A DNA stretch of 64,000 nucleotides from JAJECS01 sp965219705 (GTDB lineage: Bacteria; Chloroflexota; UBA11872). Location of the stretch: assembly GCA_965219705.1 (NCBI GenBank), contig OZ244789.1, forward strand, positions 2,356,001 through 2,420,000, read 5' to 3'. The notes beneath the pieces are model-generated. The model searched no databases. It saw nothing but the letters and a program-made list of their open reading frames with translations, and was not told the origin of the DNA. Shown here piece by piece: positions 9,104 through 19,366 of this stretch; position 1 is the first letter of the stretch; the number at the start of each line of letters is the position of its first letter. The position numbers and the translations under genes are program-made.

Positions 9104-9305
9104 GCGCTGTCCGCTTCTCCTCGCGCCTTAAGGGGAACAGCGGGAGGGTGTGTCTAGCAGGATCATAGACAACGTCGTCTGCCGTGATCCCGCACCGAGG
9201 TGTCCGCACTTCACCGCCTAGGGGCGACCGCCGCTAGAAACCGGCCACGAGCCCTTATGGCTTTACCGGCATCCGCTTCACCAAGGGCTATCGGCAACTG
9301 CCAGG

Positions 9306-10552
<1,247 letters not shown>

Positions 10553-10556
<4 letters not shown>

Positions 10557-11284
10557 GCGGCGGCTCCCGCGGGGGCGGTGCGCTCGTCGCCCGCAATCGC
10601 GCCGTCCACCATGCGGATGGTGCGTTGGGTGCGCTCGGCGACAGTGGCCTCGTGCGTGACGAGCAGCGTCGTGATGCCGTGCTCACCATTGAGATCGGCG
10701 AGCAGCTCCATGATCTCGTTGGCCGTGGACGTGTCGAGATTGCCCGTCGGCTCGTCGGCCAAGAGCATGCTTGGGTTGCCGACGAGCGCGCGCGCAATGG
10801 CCACGCGCTGCTGCTGGCCGCCGGAGAGCTCCGACGGCTTGTGGTGCGTGCGGTCCGCCAGCCCGACGAGGGCCAGGGCCTCGCGCGCGCGCTGGCGCCG
10901 CTGCCGTTCACGGGCATAGAGCAACGGCATCTCGACCTGCTCCAGCGCCGACATGCGCGCCAGCAAGTTGAACGATTGAAAGACGAAGCCGATCTTGCGG
11001 TTGCGGATGGTTGCCAGCTCGTCATCGCGCAGGTCCCCGACCAACTCCCCGTCGAGGAAATAGCTCCCCGCCGTGGGTGCATCCAGGCAGCCCAGCAGAT
11101 TGAGCAGCGTCGACTTGCCGGAACCCGAGTGGCCCATGATGGCGACCATCTCGCCGGGCTGCACCTCGAAGGAGACGCCGCGCAGGGCATGCACCGCGAT
11201 CGCGCCCATCTGATACGTCTTGGTGAGGTCCGCGACGCGCACGACGGGTGTGGGCTGGTGGTCCCGGGGCGCGTCAGCGCTCAT
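10553..11284 (-). CDS. MacB/LolD-type ABC transporter ATP-binding protein
   Basis: A 243-residue ATPase of the LolD/MacB class that drives the adjacent FtsX-type permease. Walker A is GHSGSGKST (about 50-58), the Q-loop lies in KIGFVFQSFNLLARMS, the signature is LSGGQQQRVAIARAL (about 152-166), Walker B SMLLADEPTGNLD (about 172-184) and the switch histidine is in LLVTHEATVA. ADEPTGNLDT is characteristic of the LolD/MacB/FtsE subgroup. The start codon shares one base with the adaptor stop (TGATG at 11282-11286), and the stop overlaps the permease start, so all three are translationally coupled. Confidence 0.94.
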
Positions 11285-14200
11285 CAGCGGGTTCCCCCGC
11301 CGCCAAGGCCGCGGAAGCCCGGTCCAAATCCACCGGGCCGGGCCTGGCCTGGCGTGAAGCCCTCCGGTAGCTCGGGAAGCTGGAATCCAGCCACCGCCGC
11401 ACCGCTCATAACGACCGCGTCTCCCTCGGCGAGACCTTCGAGCACCTCGACAAACAGCTCGTCTTGCAGCCCGACCGTGATTGGTTGTCGTTGTAGGGCG
11501 CCGCCGGGGCCGAGCACCTGCACAAAGGACCGGTCGCCAAGGGTTTGGACGGCCTGTCGCGGGATGACAAGCGTGCCGATCGACTGATTCAGCACAATCG
11601 AGACGTCGGCCGTCAGGCCGCTCAGCAGACGCTGGTCTGGCGAGGTGAAACCGATCTCGACTGGGAACGTCACGAGGCCCTGCGAGGCTTCCCCCTGCTG
11701 GCCCCGGCTGATGACGGTGCCGCTGTAAGTGGCGCCGTCGAGTGACTCGAATTCCAGCGTGACCGGCTGGCCGATTCTGACCAGGCCCACGTCGGTCTCA
11801 TCGACGTTGACGACTACCCGGATCGACGCCAGCTCGGCCAGTGTGAGAACGGTTGCCGGCGCCTCAAGGCCGGCGAGACCGTTCACTTCCAGGACGACGC
11901 CGGCAAATGGCGCCACGATCAGGACATCGGCCAGGTCCTCTTGCGCAGCTTCCAGACGCCGCTCGGCGTCCGACACCGCCAGCTCGAGTTCCTCAATATC
12001 CAGGGCGTCTGGCGAGGCGTGCACTGCCTCCAGCGCCAGGTCGGCCCTGCGAACCGTGTTCTGAGCCCGCAGAACGTCCAACTGGGACGCGCCCTCTTGC
12101 AGTTCGTCGAGGCGCGCCTGCGCGTCGGCGAGGGACAGCTCCGCCGCGCGCACGGCCTGTTCGGCGAGGCGGACGTCGATCTGGTCAGGTCCCGCCCGCA
12201 AGTCGTCAATGCGGATCCTGGCCGCTTCCAGCGACAGCTGCGCCGCTGTCAGCCCCGCTTGCTCGCGCAGCAGCTCGTTGGCGTCCGGGTCGGCGAGCAA
12301 TTCCTGCAGCCGAGTCTCGGCCGCGGTGACATTCTGTGAGGCCACCACGATGGCGCGGTCCTGCGAGGCGACATCGGCATTGGACGGTCCGGCGAGCAAG
12401 TCGTCCAGCTCTGTCTCAGCGTCCGCGATGGCCTGCTGGGCCGACGCGGCTGCGGCCTCCTGGACGGCGATGTCGATGTCGCTGGGACCTGCGTTCAACT
12501 CGGCCAGGCGCTCTCTGGCGGTCGCCAGCGCCGCGCGCGCGGCCCGCACGGCGGCTTCCTGAACGGCGATGTCGGTGGCACTCGGACCTGCAGTCAGGTC
12601 GGCAAGCCGCTCGATGGCGGATGCGAGTGCCGCGCGTGCGGCCTGCACGGTGGCTTCCTGCGCCGCAATCTCAGTAGCCGTGGGCGCCTCGGTCAGGGTC
12701 CGCACGGACGCCTCAGCGTTGTCCAAGGCCGCACGCGCGGCGGTGACCCTGGCCCTGGCTGCTGCGAGGTCCGATTCGGTCGGCGCGCCCTGAAGGTCGT
12801 CCAGGCCGCGGCGGGCCGCGCCAAGCTGCCGCTCGGCGGCGGCGATGGCTTCGTTGAGGGTGGCGTAATCCGGTCCGGCGCGGGCCTCGCCGAGCTGTTG
12901 GGCGGCCGACGCAAGCCCGGCCTCAGCGGCCCGCACTTTGGCCGCGGCCGCTTCAATCTGCTGCTCGGTGGACCCGTCGTATCGGGCTTCCGTGTGCGCC
13001 TCGTGAGCCGAAAGAAGCGCGGCCCGAGCGGACTCGTAGGTCGATTCGGCGGCAGCGATAACTTGGAGCTGCTTGGTGGGCGCTTCTTCGGCCGCTCGTC
13101 TGGCGCTGTCGACGGCGGCTTGCGCGGTGGCGATCTGGTCGTAGGCGTCCTGCAACTGGGCTTCCGTCGGCCCATCGACGAGCGTGTCAAGCGACGACTG
13201 TGCTTGAAGCAGGTCCGCGCGCGCCGTCAGCACGGCGCTTTCGGCGTCGGCCAACTCCTCGAGCGTTGGACCGTCGCCCAGCGACGCCAGGGTCTCCTCG
13301 GCCTCGGCGAGATTGACGCGGGCGGTGTCCACGCTGCTGGCGGCCTCGTCGATTTCAGCCTGCGTGGCCCCAGCGCGCAGCGTCGCCAGGGTTTCCTGGG
13401 CCTCGGCGAGATTGACGCGGGCGGTGTCCACGCTGCTGACGGCCTCATCGATTTCAGCCTGCGTGGCTCCGGTGCGCAGGGTGGCCAGTTGATCCTCAGC
13501 CTCCGCGTGCGCCGCGCGCGCCGATTGCACGCTCAACTCCGCGCGAGCCACGTCGTTCGTACCGGGGGATTCGAGCAGCGTCTGCAGGGCTTCCTCGGCG
13601 GTGGCCAGGTTTGATCGGGCGGATTCGAGCGCGCCTTCGGCGTCGGCGATTGCAGCGACCGTGGATCCGGCCCGCAGCTCTTGCAGCCCAAGCTCGGCAC
13701 TGGCCAAGCTTGCCCGGGCCGCGGCGATGGCGCTCTCGGCTTCGAGCAGATCAAGAGTGGAGGGTCCCGCCTCAAGGTCCTGTAGGTCCTTGACGGCGCG
13801 GTCACGCGCAATCTCTGCCGATACGACGGCCGCTTGAGCGGCGGCGACCGTTGCGGTGGCGGCGGGGGCAAGGAGGTCGTCGAGTGCTGCCCGCGCTTCC
13901 TGGACATCCAACCCGGCACGCTCGATGTCGGCCGGATCGGGCGGTTGCAGCAGCCGTTCGAGCTGCCACGCGGCCTGCTGCAAGTCTGATGCGGCGTCCT
14001 CCACGGCCCTCTCCAGATCGGTGACGGAAAGGTGGGCCAGCACGGTGCCGGCGGCAACCAGCTCACCCTCGTCGACATTCAGGGTCCGCAGAATGCCGGG
14101 TTGCCCAAACCCCAGCCCCACGATGTTGCCGTACTCGACATTGCCGATCGTGGCGAGCGAGCTCACGACGTCGCGGCGCTCGACCACGGCGGTGACGGGC

Positions 14201-14379
14201 GGTGGCGCTTCTTCGGTCTGAAACACCTCGGAGCGGATGATCAGAAAGGCCGCCGCGCCCCCTGCGGCGGCCAGGATGACCAATGCGAAGATGAGCCTTC
14301 GGAGATTCAAGACGTCCCAAAACCAGCCGACAGCGCGCCCTGGCCATCGAAGAATGCTTGACATGGTGGGCCCCAGCAT
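11284..14379 (-). CDS. Membrane-fusion (HlyD/MacA-type) adaptor with giant coiled-coil region
   Basis: A 1031-residue periplasmic-adaptor-like protein. Usual MacA-type adaptors are 350-450 residues. A membrane anchor lies at about residues 30-50 (LIFALVILAAAGGAAAFLII). The lipoyl/barrel halves flank the insert: VGLGFGQPGILRTLNVDEGE at the front, and near the C terminus VAPFAGVVLEVN, VNVDETDVGLVRIGQPVTLEF and a final beta domain ending in a Gly-rich tail. Between about residues 135 and 770 is an alanine-rich heptad region made of units of about 33 residues that repeat the pattern LRAGxTxxEIxxA...AxAxLxxAxxxL. Two units at 13301-13498 are near-identical in DNA with a 99-bp period. It is the first gene of the operon. 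No TolC-like gene is present. A start at the ATG at 14364 is also possible. Confidence 0.88.
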   Translation of the reverse strand: MLGPTMSSILRWPGRAVGWFWDVLNLRRLIFALVILAAAGGAAAFLIIRSEVFQTEEAPPPVTAVVERRDVVSSLATIGNVEYGNIVGLGFGQPGILRTLNVDEGELVAAGTVLAHLSVTDLERAVEDAASDLQQAAWQLERLLQPPDPADIERAGLDVQEARAALDDLLAPAATATVAAAQAAVVSAEIARDRAVKDLQDLEAGPSTLDLLEAESAIAAARASLASAELGLQELRAGSTVAAIADAEGALESARSNLATAEEALQTLLESPGTNDVARAELSVQSARAAHAEAEDQLATLRTGATQAEIDEAVSSVDTARVNLAEAQETLATLRAGATQAEIDEAASSVDTARVNLAEAEETLASLGDGPTLEELADAESAVLTARADLLQAQSSLDTLVDGPTEAQLQDAYDQIATAQAAVDSARRAAEEAPTKQLQVIAAAESTYESARAALLSAHEAHTEARYDGSTEQQIEAAAAKVRAAEAGLASAAQQLGEARAGPDYATLNEAIAAAERQLGAARRGLDDLQGAPTESDLAAARARVTAARAALDNAEASVRTLTEAPTATEIAAQEATVQAARAALASAIERLADLTAGPSATDIAVQEAAVRAARAALATARERLAELNAGPSDIDIAVQEAAAASAQQAIADAETELDDLLAGPSNADVASQDRAIVVASQNVTAAETRLQELLADPDANELLREQAGLTAAQLSLEAARIRIDDLRAGPDQIDVRLAEQAVRAAELSLADAQARLDELQEGASQLDVLRAQNTVRRADLALEAVHASPDALDIEELELAVSDAERRLEAAQEDLADVLIVAPFAGVVLEVNGLAGLEAPATVLTLAELASIRVVVNVDETDVGLVRIGQPVTLEFESLDGATYSGTVISRGQQGEASQGLVTFPVEIGFTSPDQRLLSGLTADVSIVLNQSIGTLVIPRQAVQTLGDRSFVQVLGPGGALQRQPITVGLQDELFVEVLEGLAEGDAVVMSGAAVAGFQLPELPEGFTPGQARPGGFGPGFRGLGGGGTR

Positions 14380-14519
14380 TTTGGCCGCACGTGCACCACG
14401 GCCTCGGCGAATCTAAGCTTGACACTGTCGGTAGGTCGTCGACCGGCTATGCAGATTCCGTGGATTTCAGCCCGAAGCGCAAGCGCCGGGCTTATGACGG
14501 CCCGGTAGGAGGCGCATGC

Positions 14520-15398
14520 ATGGAACAACGTCGGCTGGGCCGCACGGAACACATGAGCTCGGTGGTCACCTTCGGCGCGATCGCGGTTGGCCGTGGGGTG
14601 AATCAAGCGGACGCGAATGCCGCGATCGAACGTGTGCTGGATCGCGGCGTCAATCACATCGACGTGGCGCCGGGCTACGGCAACGCCATGGAACGCCTGG
14701 CGCCCTCGATGCCCGCCATTTGCGACCAGGTGTTCCTCGGCGCCAAGACCGGCGAGCGCACGTACGAAGCTGCTTGGGAGAGCATCCGCTCGTGCCAGCA
14801 GCGTATGGGGATCGAGGTTTTCGACCTCTTCCAGCTCCACGGCATCAGCACGTTCCAGGACTTGGACGCGGTGACGGGCGACGGCGGCGCGCTGCGTGCG
14901 CTCATCGAGATGCGCGATCGGGGACTCACGCGCTTTGTCGGAATAACCGGACACGGACCCGACGCGCCGCGCGTCCACCTGGAAGCGCTGCGGCGGTTCG
15001 ATTTCGACACGATCATGTTTCCGCTTTCGCCGGCGATCTATCGCAACGCCGCGTACCGTCGCGATGCCGAGGCGCTCTTGGCGGAAGCCGCGGCGCGTGA
15101 CGTTGGCGTGCAGACCATCAAAATGCTGGCCCGCGGCGGCTGGGGCGACCGTGAGCGCGAAATCAACGTCTGGTACGACCCGCATCGCGAGCAGGCGGAC
15201 ATCGACCGCTCGCTCTGGTTCGTGCTGTCCCAGCCAGTGCACACTGCGCCCAGCACAGGCGATCTGCGCCTCCTGCCGCAGATTCTGGACGCCGCGGACC
15301 GTTTCCGCCTCCTCACGGCCACCGAGCAAGCCGAGGCCATCGCCGCGCAGCAGCCACCGACGCCGGAGCCAAGACTCGGCATCGAAGCCGCGGCTTAG
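14520..15398 (+). CDS. Aldo/keto reductase family protein
   Basis: A 292-residue NAD(P)H-dependent aldo/keto reductase, a TIM-barrel enzyme reducing carbonyl groups. Seen: MEQRRLGRTEHMSSVVTFG, NHIDVAPGYGNAMERL (catalytic Asp and Tyr region), QVFLGAKTGERTYEAAWES (catalytic Lys), DLFQLHGISTFQDLD (His position) and the cofactor loop TIKMLARGGW. A tail after the barrel, RFRLLTATEQAEAIAA, is common in AKRs of this group. AGGAGG at 14507-14512 lies seven bases ahead of the ATG at 14520. The gene converges with and overlaps the lipoprotein gene by 4 bases. A decayed partial copy lies at 16684-16932. The substrate is not predictable. Confidence 0.92.
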   Translation: MEQRRLGRTEHMSSVVTFGAIAVGRGVNQADANAAIERVLDRGVNHIDVAPGYGNAMERLAPSMPAICDQVFLGAKTGERTYEAAWESIRSCQQRMGIEVFDLFQLHGISTFQDLDAVTGDGGALRALIEMRDRGLTRFVGITGHGPDAPRVHLEALRRFDFDTIMFPLSPAIYRNAAYRRDAEALLAEAAARDVGVQTIKMLARGGWGDREREINVWYDPHREQADIDRSLWFVLSQPVHTAPSTGDLRLLPQILDAADRFRLLTATEQAEAIAAQQPPTPEPRLGIEAAA

Positions 15399-16321
15399 GT
15401 TCCCTGCGCCGGGGACGGTGCGGGCTCGGCTTCGCTGTCGTCGGTGGCGAACATGATCGCTTCGATAGCGGCCCGCAGACCCTCGCCGGTCGGTGGCGTG
15501 GGTGCTCCTTCGGGACGCGCGGCGGCCGCGGCATTGGTCTGCAAGGCTTCCACGATCGCGTCGATGGCGGCGTCCAGGTCCTGCCCGGCCATGAACAAGA
15601 GCGAGGCGAACGACTGGCCGCCGGCGCGTAGTTCGCGCACCTCGGCGCGATCGCGTCCGGTGCGCTCGGCGACGATGTCGATGACTACCTGAGCCAGTCC
15701 CCTGGCCTGGGCAGCGCCACCCGCCGGGCCGGGTTCCGCGCCGTCGATCAGCGCGTTAACAGCATTGCTGATTGCGGCCCGAGGGTTGAACCCGCTGCCG
15801 AAGCCGCCACCACCGCCGCCGCCAGCCCCGTCGCCGCCGGGCCGAGCACCGCCGACCTGGCCACGCCGCCCACCCGGAAAGCTGGACAGGATCTGGTCCA
15901 CCGCATGTTCCACGACAGCTTCGCGGTCGGCGCCTGCCGCCTCCAGGATCTCGGCGAAGGTCAGTCCGGATTCCTGGAGCGCTTGCACCGCTTCCACTGG
16001 TTGCTCGGTGGCCTCGGCCACGGCTGCAACCACGGCATCGACCAGCCCCGCGCCACCGAACCGGCCTGCGAAGAGCCCCGCACCGCCTGGACGAGCGCCG
16101 GGGGCGCCCGCTGCCGGTGCTTCTGGGGTGCTGGCTGGCTGAACTTCGGGAGCGGCCGCCGGGGAGGCGGCGCGCACGGTCTCTCGTGGCGTTGCCGCCG
16201 GCGTCGCAGGAGCCGCCGCTTGGGACGACTCCCCAGCATCACCGCACGCGGCCACGATCAGGCCGGCGAGAGCAGCCGTGACCGCTATCGCGGCAAGCCT
16301 GAAGATCCATCCCGGACGCAT
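15395..16321 (-). CDS. Putative lipoprotein with two helical repeats
   Basis: A 308-residue predicted lipoprotein of unknown function. The leader MRPGWIFRLAAIAVTAALAG ends in a lipobox with Cys26 (IVAAC). It is followed by an Ala/Pro/Thr-rich linker to about residue 75 and a Gly-rich central segment. Two similar helical units stand on either side: AVAEATEQPVEAVQALQESG with LTFAEILEAAGADREAV, and VIDIVAERTGRDRAEVRELR with GQSFASLLFMAGQDLDAAI. Both share a pattern of acidic helix, Val-x-x-Leu, a Gly turn, Phe-Ala, then Ala-Gly-x-Asp, as in short helix-turn-helix repeats of secreted actinobacterial and Chloroflexota proteins. The start at 16321 gives a proper signal peptide; an ATG at 16342 is an alternative. 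Upstream frame extension lacks coding character. Confidence 0.7.
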   Translation of the reverse strand: MRPGWIFRLAAIAVTAALAGLIVAACGDAGESSQAAAPATPAATPRETVRAASPAAAPEVQPASTPEAPAAGAPGARPGGAGLFAGRFGGAGLVDAVVAAVAEATEQPVEAVQALQESGLTFAEILEAAGADREAVVEHAVDQILSSFPGGRRGQVGGARPGGDGAGGGGGGGFGSGFNPRAAISNAVNALIDGAEPGPAGGAAQARGLAQVVIDIVAERTGRDRAEVRELRAGGQSFASLLFMAGQDLDAAIDAIVEALQTNAAAAARPEGAPTPPTGEGLRAAIEAIMFATDDSEAEPAPSPAQGT

Positions 16322-16680
16322 TGCGTACCCTATTCCGAGCATCTCGCCTGAGTCTCTGCATGCCGGGTTGAGATGCCGTCCACTCCATTTGCAGATTCGA
16401 TGCAGACCGGCACTCTTGGACCCTGTTTCTCGTCGGCAAGGATTCGGTCTGGCGACATTCCCACGCTGCCGAGTCGGCGCTCCGTGGTCGCCAAGTCGCC
16501 AGCGGTGAAGAGATCGTCGCCTCGCTGATCCCCGCGCCAGGTGCGGCGGCGGGCGCCACGCATCTACCGTGCCCAGGGCTAGTAGATGGCACGCTCGGCT
16601 GAGCACTCGGTGGTGGCCCCGACGGTCTGCCGGACCGGTGGGTCGGCAGACCGCCCGCGAAATGTGCGGTTGGACGCGGG
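16322..16680. other. Intergenic region with hairpin and 17-bp repeat
   Basis: About 360 bp with no convincing gene. A 17-bp sequence at 16564-16580 recurs exactly, same orientation, at 19315-19331. An inverted repeat with 9-bp arms and an 11-nt loop lies at 16624-16652 (GGTCTGCCG / CGGCAGACC). The lipoprotein promoter should lie at the left end on the minus strand; no clear -35/-10 pair was recognised. Confidence 0.5.
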
Positions 16681-16683
16681 GTG

Positions 16684-16932
16684 GACCATCCGGAGGCCGA
16701 CGCCGCCTTTGATCTCGTCCTAAGTCGCGGTGTCAATCACATTGACGTGGCGCCCTCGATGCCGGCCATTCGCGACCAGGTGTTCCTCGGCGCCAAGACC
16801 GGTGAACGCACCCACGAGGGCGCTTGGGGGAGCATCCGCTCCTGTCAGCGGCGTCTGGGAATCGAGGTGTTCGACCTCTTTCAACTCCACAACGTCAGCA
16901 CATTCGAGGACTTGGACGCGCTCACGCGAGTG
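16684..16932 (+). pseudogene. Truncated copy of the aldo/keto reductase gene
   Basis: The translation matches residues about 25-120 of the reductase at 14520: RGVNHIDVAPSMPAIRDQVF, LGAKTGERTHEGAWGSIRSC and LGIEVFDLFQLHNVSTFEDLD. It lacks the N terminus and everything after the first third, and has lost an in-frame 33-bp segment encoding GYGNAMERLAP between two copies of tggcgcc. With the catalytic tyrosine region gone it cannot be a working reductase. Similarity ends where the opposite-strand membrane-protein gene ends (16922), so the rest was probably removed by the rearrangement that joined them. Confidence 0.85.
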
Positions 16933-18460
16933 ACGTGGGCGACCGCAGGGCCATGTAGGCCAGCGTGCCGATGACGATGTCGGCCGTAACCAGGGCGCTG
17001 ATAAGCGCCGAGGGCCAGACCACGCGGCGCCCGAATCGCGGCCAGGGTCCCGAGAGCCGCGTCCAGGCGAGGACGACGACAAGCACCCACAGGTAGATGT
17101 TGAGAATCACCTCGCCGATCAATCCCCAGTACCGCAGGTCTCGCGGATACTGCCCGTCGATGAACCGCCCGCCCCAGGCTGTCCGCATAGCCAAATCATT
17201 CGCATAGGGTGTTGCCCCGCCATTGACCACGGCGGCGCCCTCGGGGATCACGTCGCCGGGGGTCAGGCCGAGGAACACGTAGGGTGGCGCACTGCTCAGA
17301 AGGCCGACGGTCAGGGTGTAGCGCTTGCCGCCGCTATCGGGGATGGGTTCGAAGTGGAAGAAAACCTCCGCATTGCTGAAGCGGGCGCCGCGGACTTCCG
17401 CCCGGCTCTCGCGAATGGGTTTGTCCGAGCCTTCGGGCGTGAGCCGAGCGAAGATCTCGGCGGGCTTCTCCGCCGAGCCGGCGTCGGCATACGCCCAGAC
17501 GTCGATACGCCTGAGATGGTCCTGGTTGGCTTGGAACGGCTGCTCGACGAGTGCGATGGGTCCGGCATAGGACCATGGGGCGCCGGCCTCAAACCCGTCG
17601 CCCTTGTTTACGCGGTGGCTCGCCAGCGGGAACGCGCTGACCACCATCAGTCCCGCCGATAGCGCGAGCGTGACCGCCAGACGGCGGCGGTTGCTCGTGG
17701 GCAGGCGGACGGCGCCGGGCCGCGCCGCCAACATCTCGACCAAGACGACGGCGAGGGATGCGGCCGCCATCAGCTCCGAGGCTTCCTCAAAAACCTCGTA
17801 GAAGGCGTACGGACCGGGAGGGAATCCGAGCCGGTCAACCAGAACCTCGTAGACCAGTAGCTCGTTGCCCCCAGCGTCAAGGAGCAACCCGATAAGCGTC
17901 AGCGCAAGCGCCAGCACCGTGAGCAGCGCCCGCGCCGGGTGCCCGCGCTGTGCGGCGAGCAGGACCCAACCCGCTGCCGCGGCCAGCGGGACAGCAAGCG
18001 GCGCCGCCACAAGCATCCAGCGAAACCGCTGATCGAGGTCCGCGAGCCCGAGGAGTGGCCTGACGATTGATCCGACGTCTACTTGCCGATGCAATTCCTC
18101 ATACGCCACCAGCCCGATGAAGAAGGCCGCGCTCAGCCAGCCGAGCACCCAGAGCCATCGCGGGCCGTTGCGCGGGGGTGGTCGGCGGAGCGCCTGAGCC
18201 GCGGCCAGCGCGGCGACCACGCCAAAGAGGATCCCTGAATATCGGTCCATGCCCCGGCCCTCGTTGATGGCGTTCAGCTCCACGAGCCATCCGCCCGCCA
18301 GCCATCGCCAGCCAAGCGAGTCAACCAACGCCAGGAGCACTGCAATGAGGTTTCCGGCCAGGAAAGCCGCCAGCAGCCACCCACGGACGCGCGGGCTGAT
18401 CGTGAGACGGACTCCCAAGCCGCGCGTGAGGACCATCAGAGAGTTCGCCGGTTCCGTCAT
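16922..18460 (-). CDS. Polytopic membrane protein with extracytoplasmic domain
   Basis: A 512-residue membrane protein of unrecognised family. About seven hydrophobic helices lie in the first 290 residues, for example WLLAAFLAGNLIAVLLALVD, YSGILFGVVAALAAAQAL, WLWVLGWLSAAFFIGLVAY and LLTVLALALTLIGLLLDAGG. A soluble beta-rich segment follows (about 300-440; RIDVWAYADAGSAEKPAEIF, VFFHFEPIPDSGGKRYTLTV), then two more helices to the C terminus. The middle segment resembles sugar- or ligand-binding beta sandwiches only in general character, so no function is proposed. It is divergent from a decayed gene upstream. The 3' end abuts the truncated aldo/keto reductase copy. Confidence 0.7.
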   Translation of the reverse strand: MTEPANSLMVLTRGLGVRLTISPRVRGWLLAAFLAGNLIAVLLALVDSLGWRWLAGGWLVELNAINEGRGMDRYSGILFGVVAALAAAQALRRPPPRNGPRWLWVLGWLSAAFFIGLVAYEELHRQVDVGSIVRPLLGLADLDQRFRWMLVAAPLAVPLAAAAGWVLLAAQRGHPARALLTVLALALTLIGLLLDAGGNELLVYEVLVDRLGFPPGPYAFYEVFEEASELMAAASLAVVLVEMLAARPGAVRLPTSNRRRLAVTLALSAGLMVVSAFPLASHRVNKGDGFEAGAPWSYAGPIALVEQPFQANQDHLRRIDVWAYADAGSAEKPAEIFARLTPEGSDKPIRESRAEVRGARFSNAEVFFHFEPIPDSGGKRYTLTVGLLSSAPPYVFLGLTPGDVIPEGAAVVNGGATPYANDLAMRTAWGGRFIDGQYPRDLRYWGLIGEVILNIYLWVLVVVLAWTRLSGPWPRFGRRVVWPSALISALVTADIVIGTLAYMALRSPTSLA

Positions 18461-18644
18461 GGACGTGACGCAGCGAGCGGCTGCAACTCCACAGCTGCAT
18501 GTGCGCGAGACCGCAAGTCCGCCGGCGGCCGCAACATCCCACCGTCGCAGGCGGCTGTCGGCGCGGCGGCGGAGCCGATGTGCCCCCCGTCAAGCATGAG
18601 CATCGCGCCCGTCTGGCTCGGTGCGTGCCCGCTGTCCCAAGGGG

Positions 18645-19275
18645 CTAACGGCGCGAACCGCCGAGCACGTGGTCGAAGAACCCATATGCAATCTCGCCGG
18701 TATCGGAAACGCTGATCTGCCGCACGGGAATGAAGCCTGCTTGCCGCCAGTAGTTTGGTTGCCATTCATTCTGCAGGCGGACGGCGAGTGTCCAGACCCC
18801 CGCCCCGAGCACCCGTGCTGACCCGGCGGTCGGCGCGAACGTGCCGTTCTCATTCCGCACCGCCAGGCTGGGCGCAAGGATATCGAGTCTATACGCGAGG
18901 CTCATAGTCCTCATGCTAGGTGCGACCTGACCGGGAAACCACGCCACGGACCCAAGCGTGGTCCCGCCGGGACCCATGGGCATTGGAATGGCCCGCGGCT
19001 AGTTGTTGCCCAGCACCACAACCTACTCCTGTCCCGTCCCCTCCTCCGGTGCGTGATTGTCGAAGGTGGCGGTGAAGGCGATACGTCCATTCGTGGCGGG
19101 CACGTCCGACACCTGCACGTTGACCGGCGGCGGCTTGGGACCCGGCGGCCGCGGCATGATCGGGGCGACGGCCCCGTCTGGCGCACAAACGGCGATCTCG
19201 TCGTTTCACCAGACGGGCTGACGCCCGGTGGGCGGCTGCTCCGCGGACCTAACGGCGAGCCTCTCGTAGCTGACG
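18645..19275 (-). pseudogene. Decayed gene with in-frame stops, unknown product
   Basis: One minus-strand frame keeps protein-like sequence but is broken by one TGA and two TAG codons. From the 5' side it reads YERLAVRSAEQPPTGRQPVW, stop, NDEIAVCAPDGAVAPIMP, a Pro-rich stretch, VQVSDVPATNGRIAFTATFD, NHAPEEGTGQE, stop, VVVLGNN, stop, PRAIPMPMGPGGTTLGSVAW, and later NEWQPNYWRQAGFIPVRQIS and GEIAYGFFDHVLGG. The last 112 residues form an open frame from 18983 that could still be translated. No start or family was recognised. It probably encoded a secreted beta-rich protein. The alternative, that only the short 3' frame is a real gene, cannot be excluded. Confidence 0.5.
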
Positions 19276-19366
19276 CCCGTCGTTAACCGGGTTGCGGCGG
19301 CACGCGCTTCGCGCCTACCGTGCCCAGGGCTGGCTCACCGGGCGGTCGAAGGGGTGCTGCGTGGGG

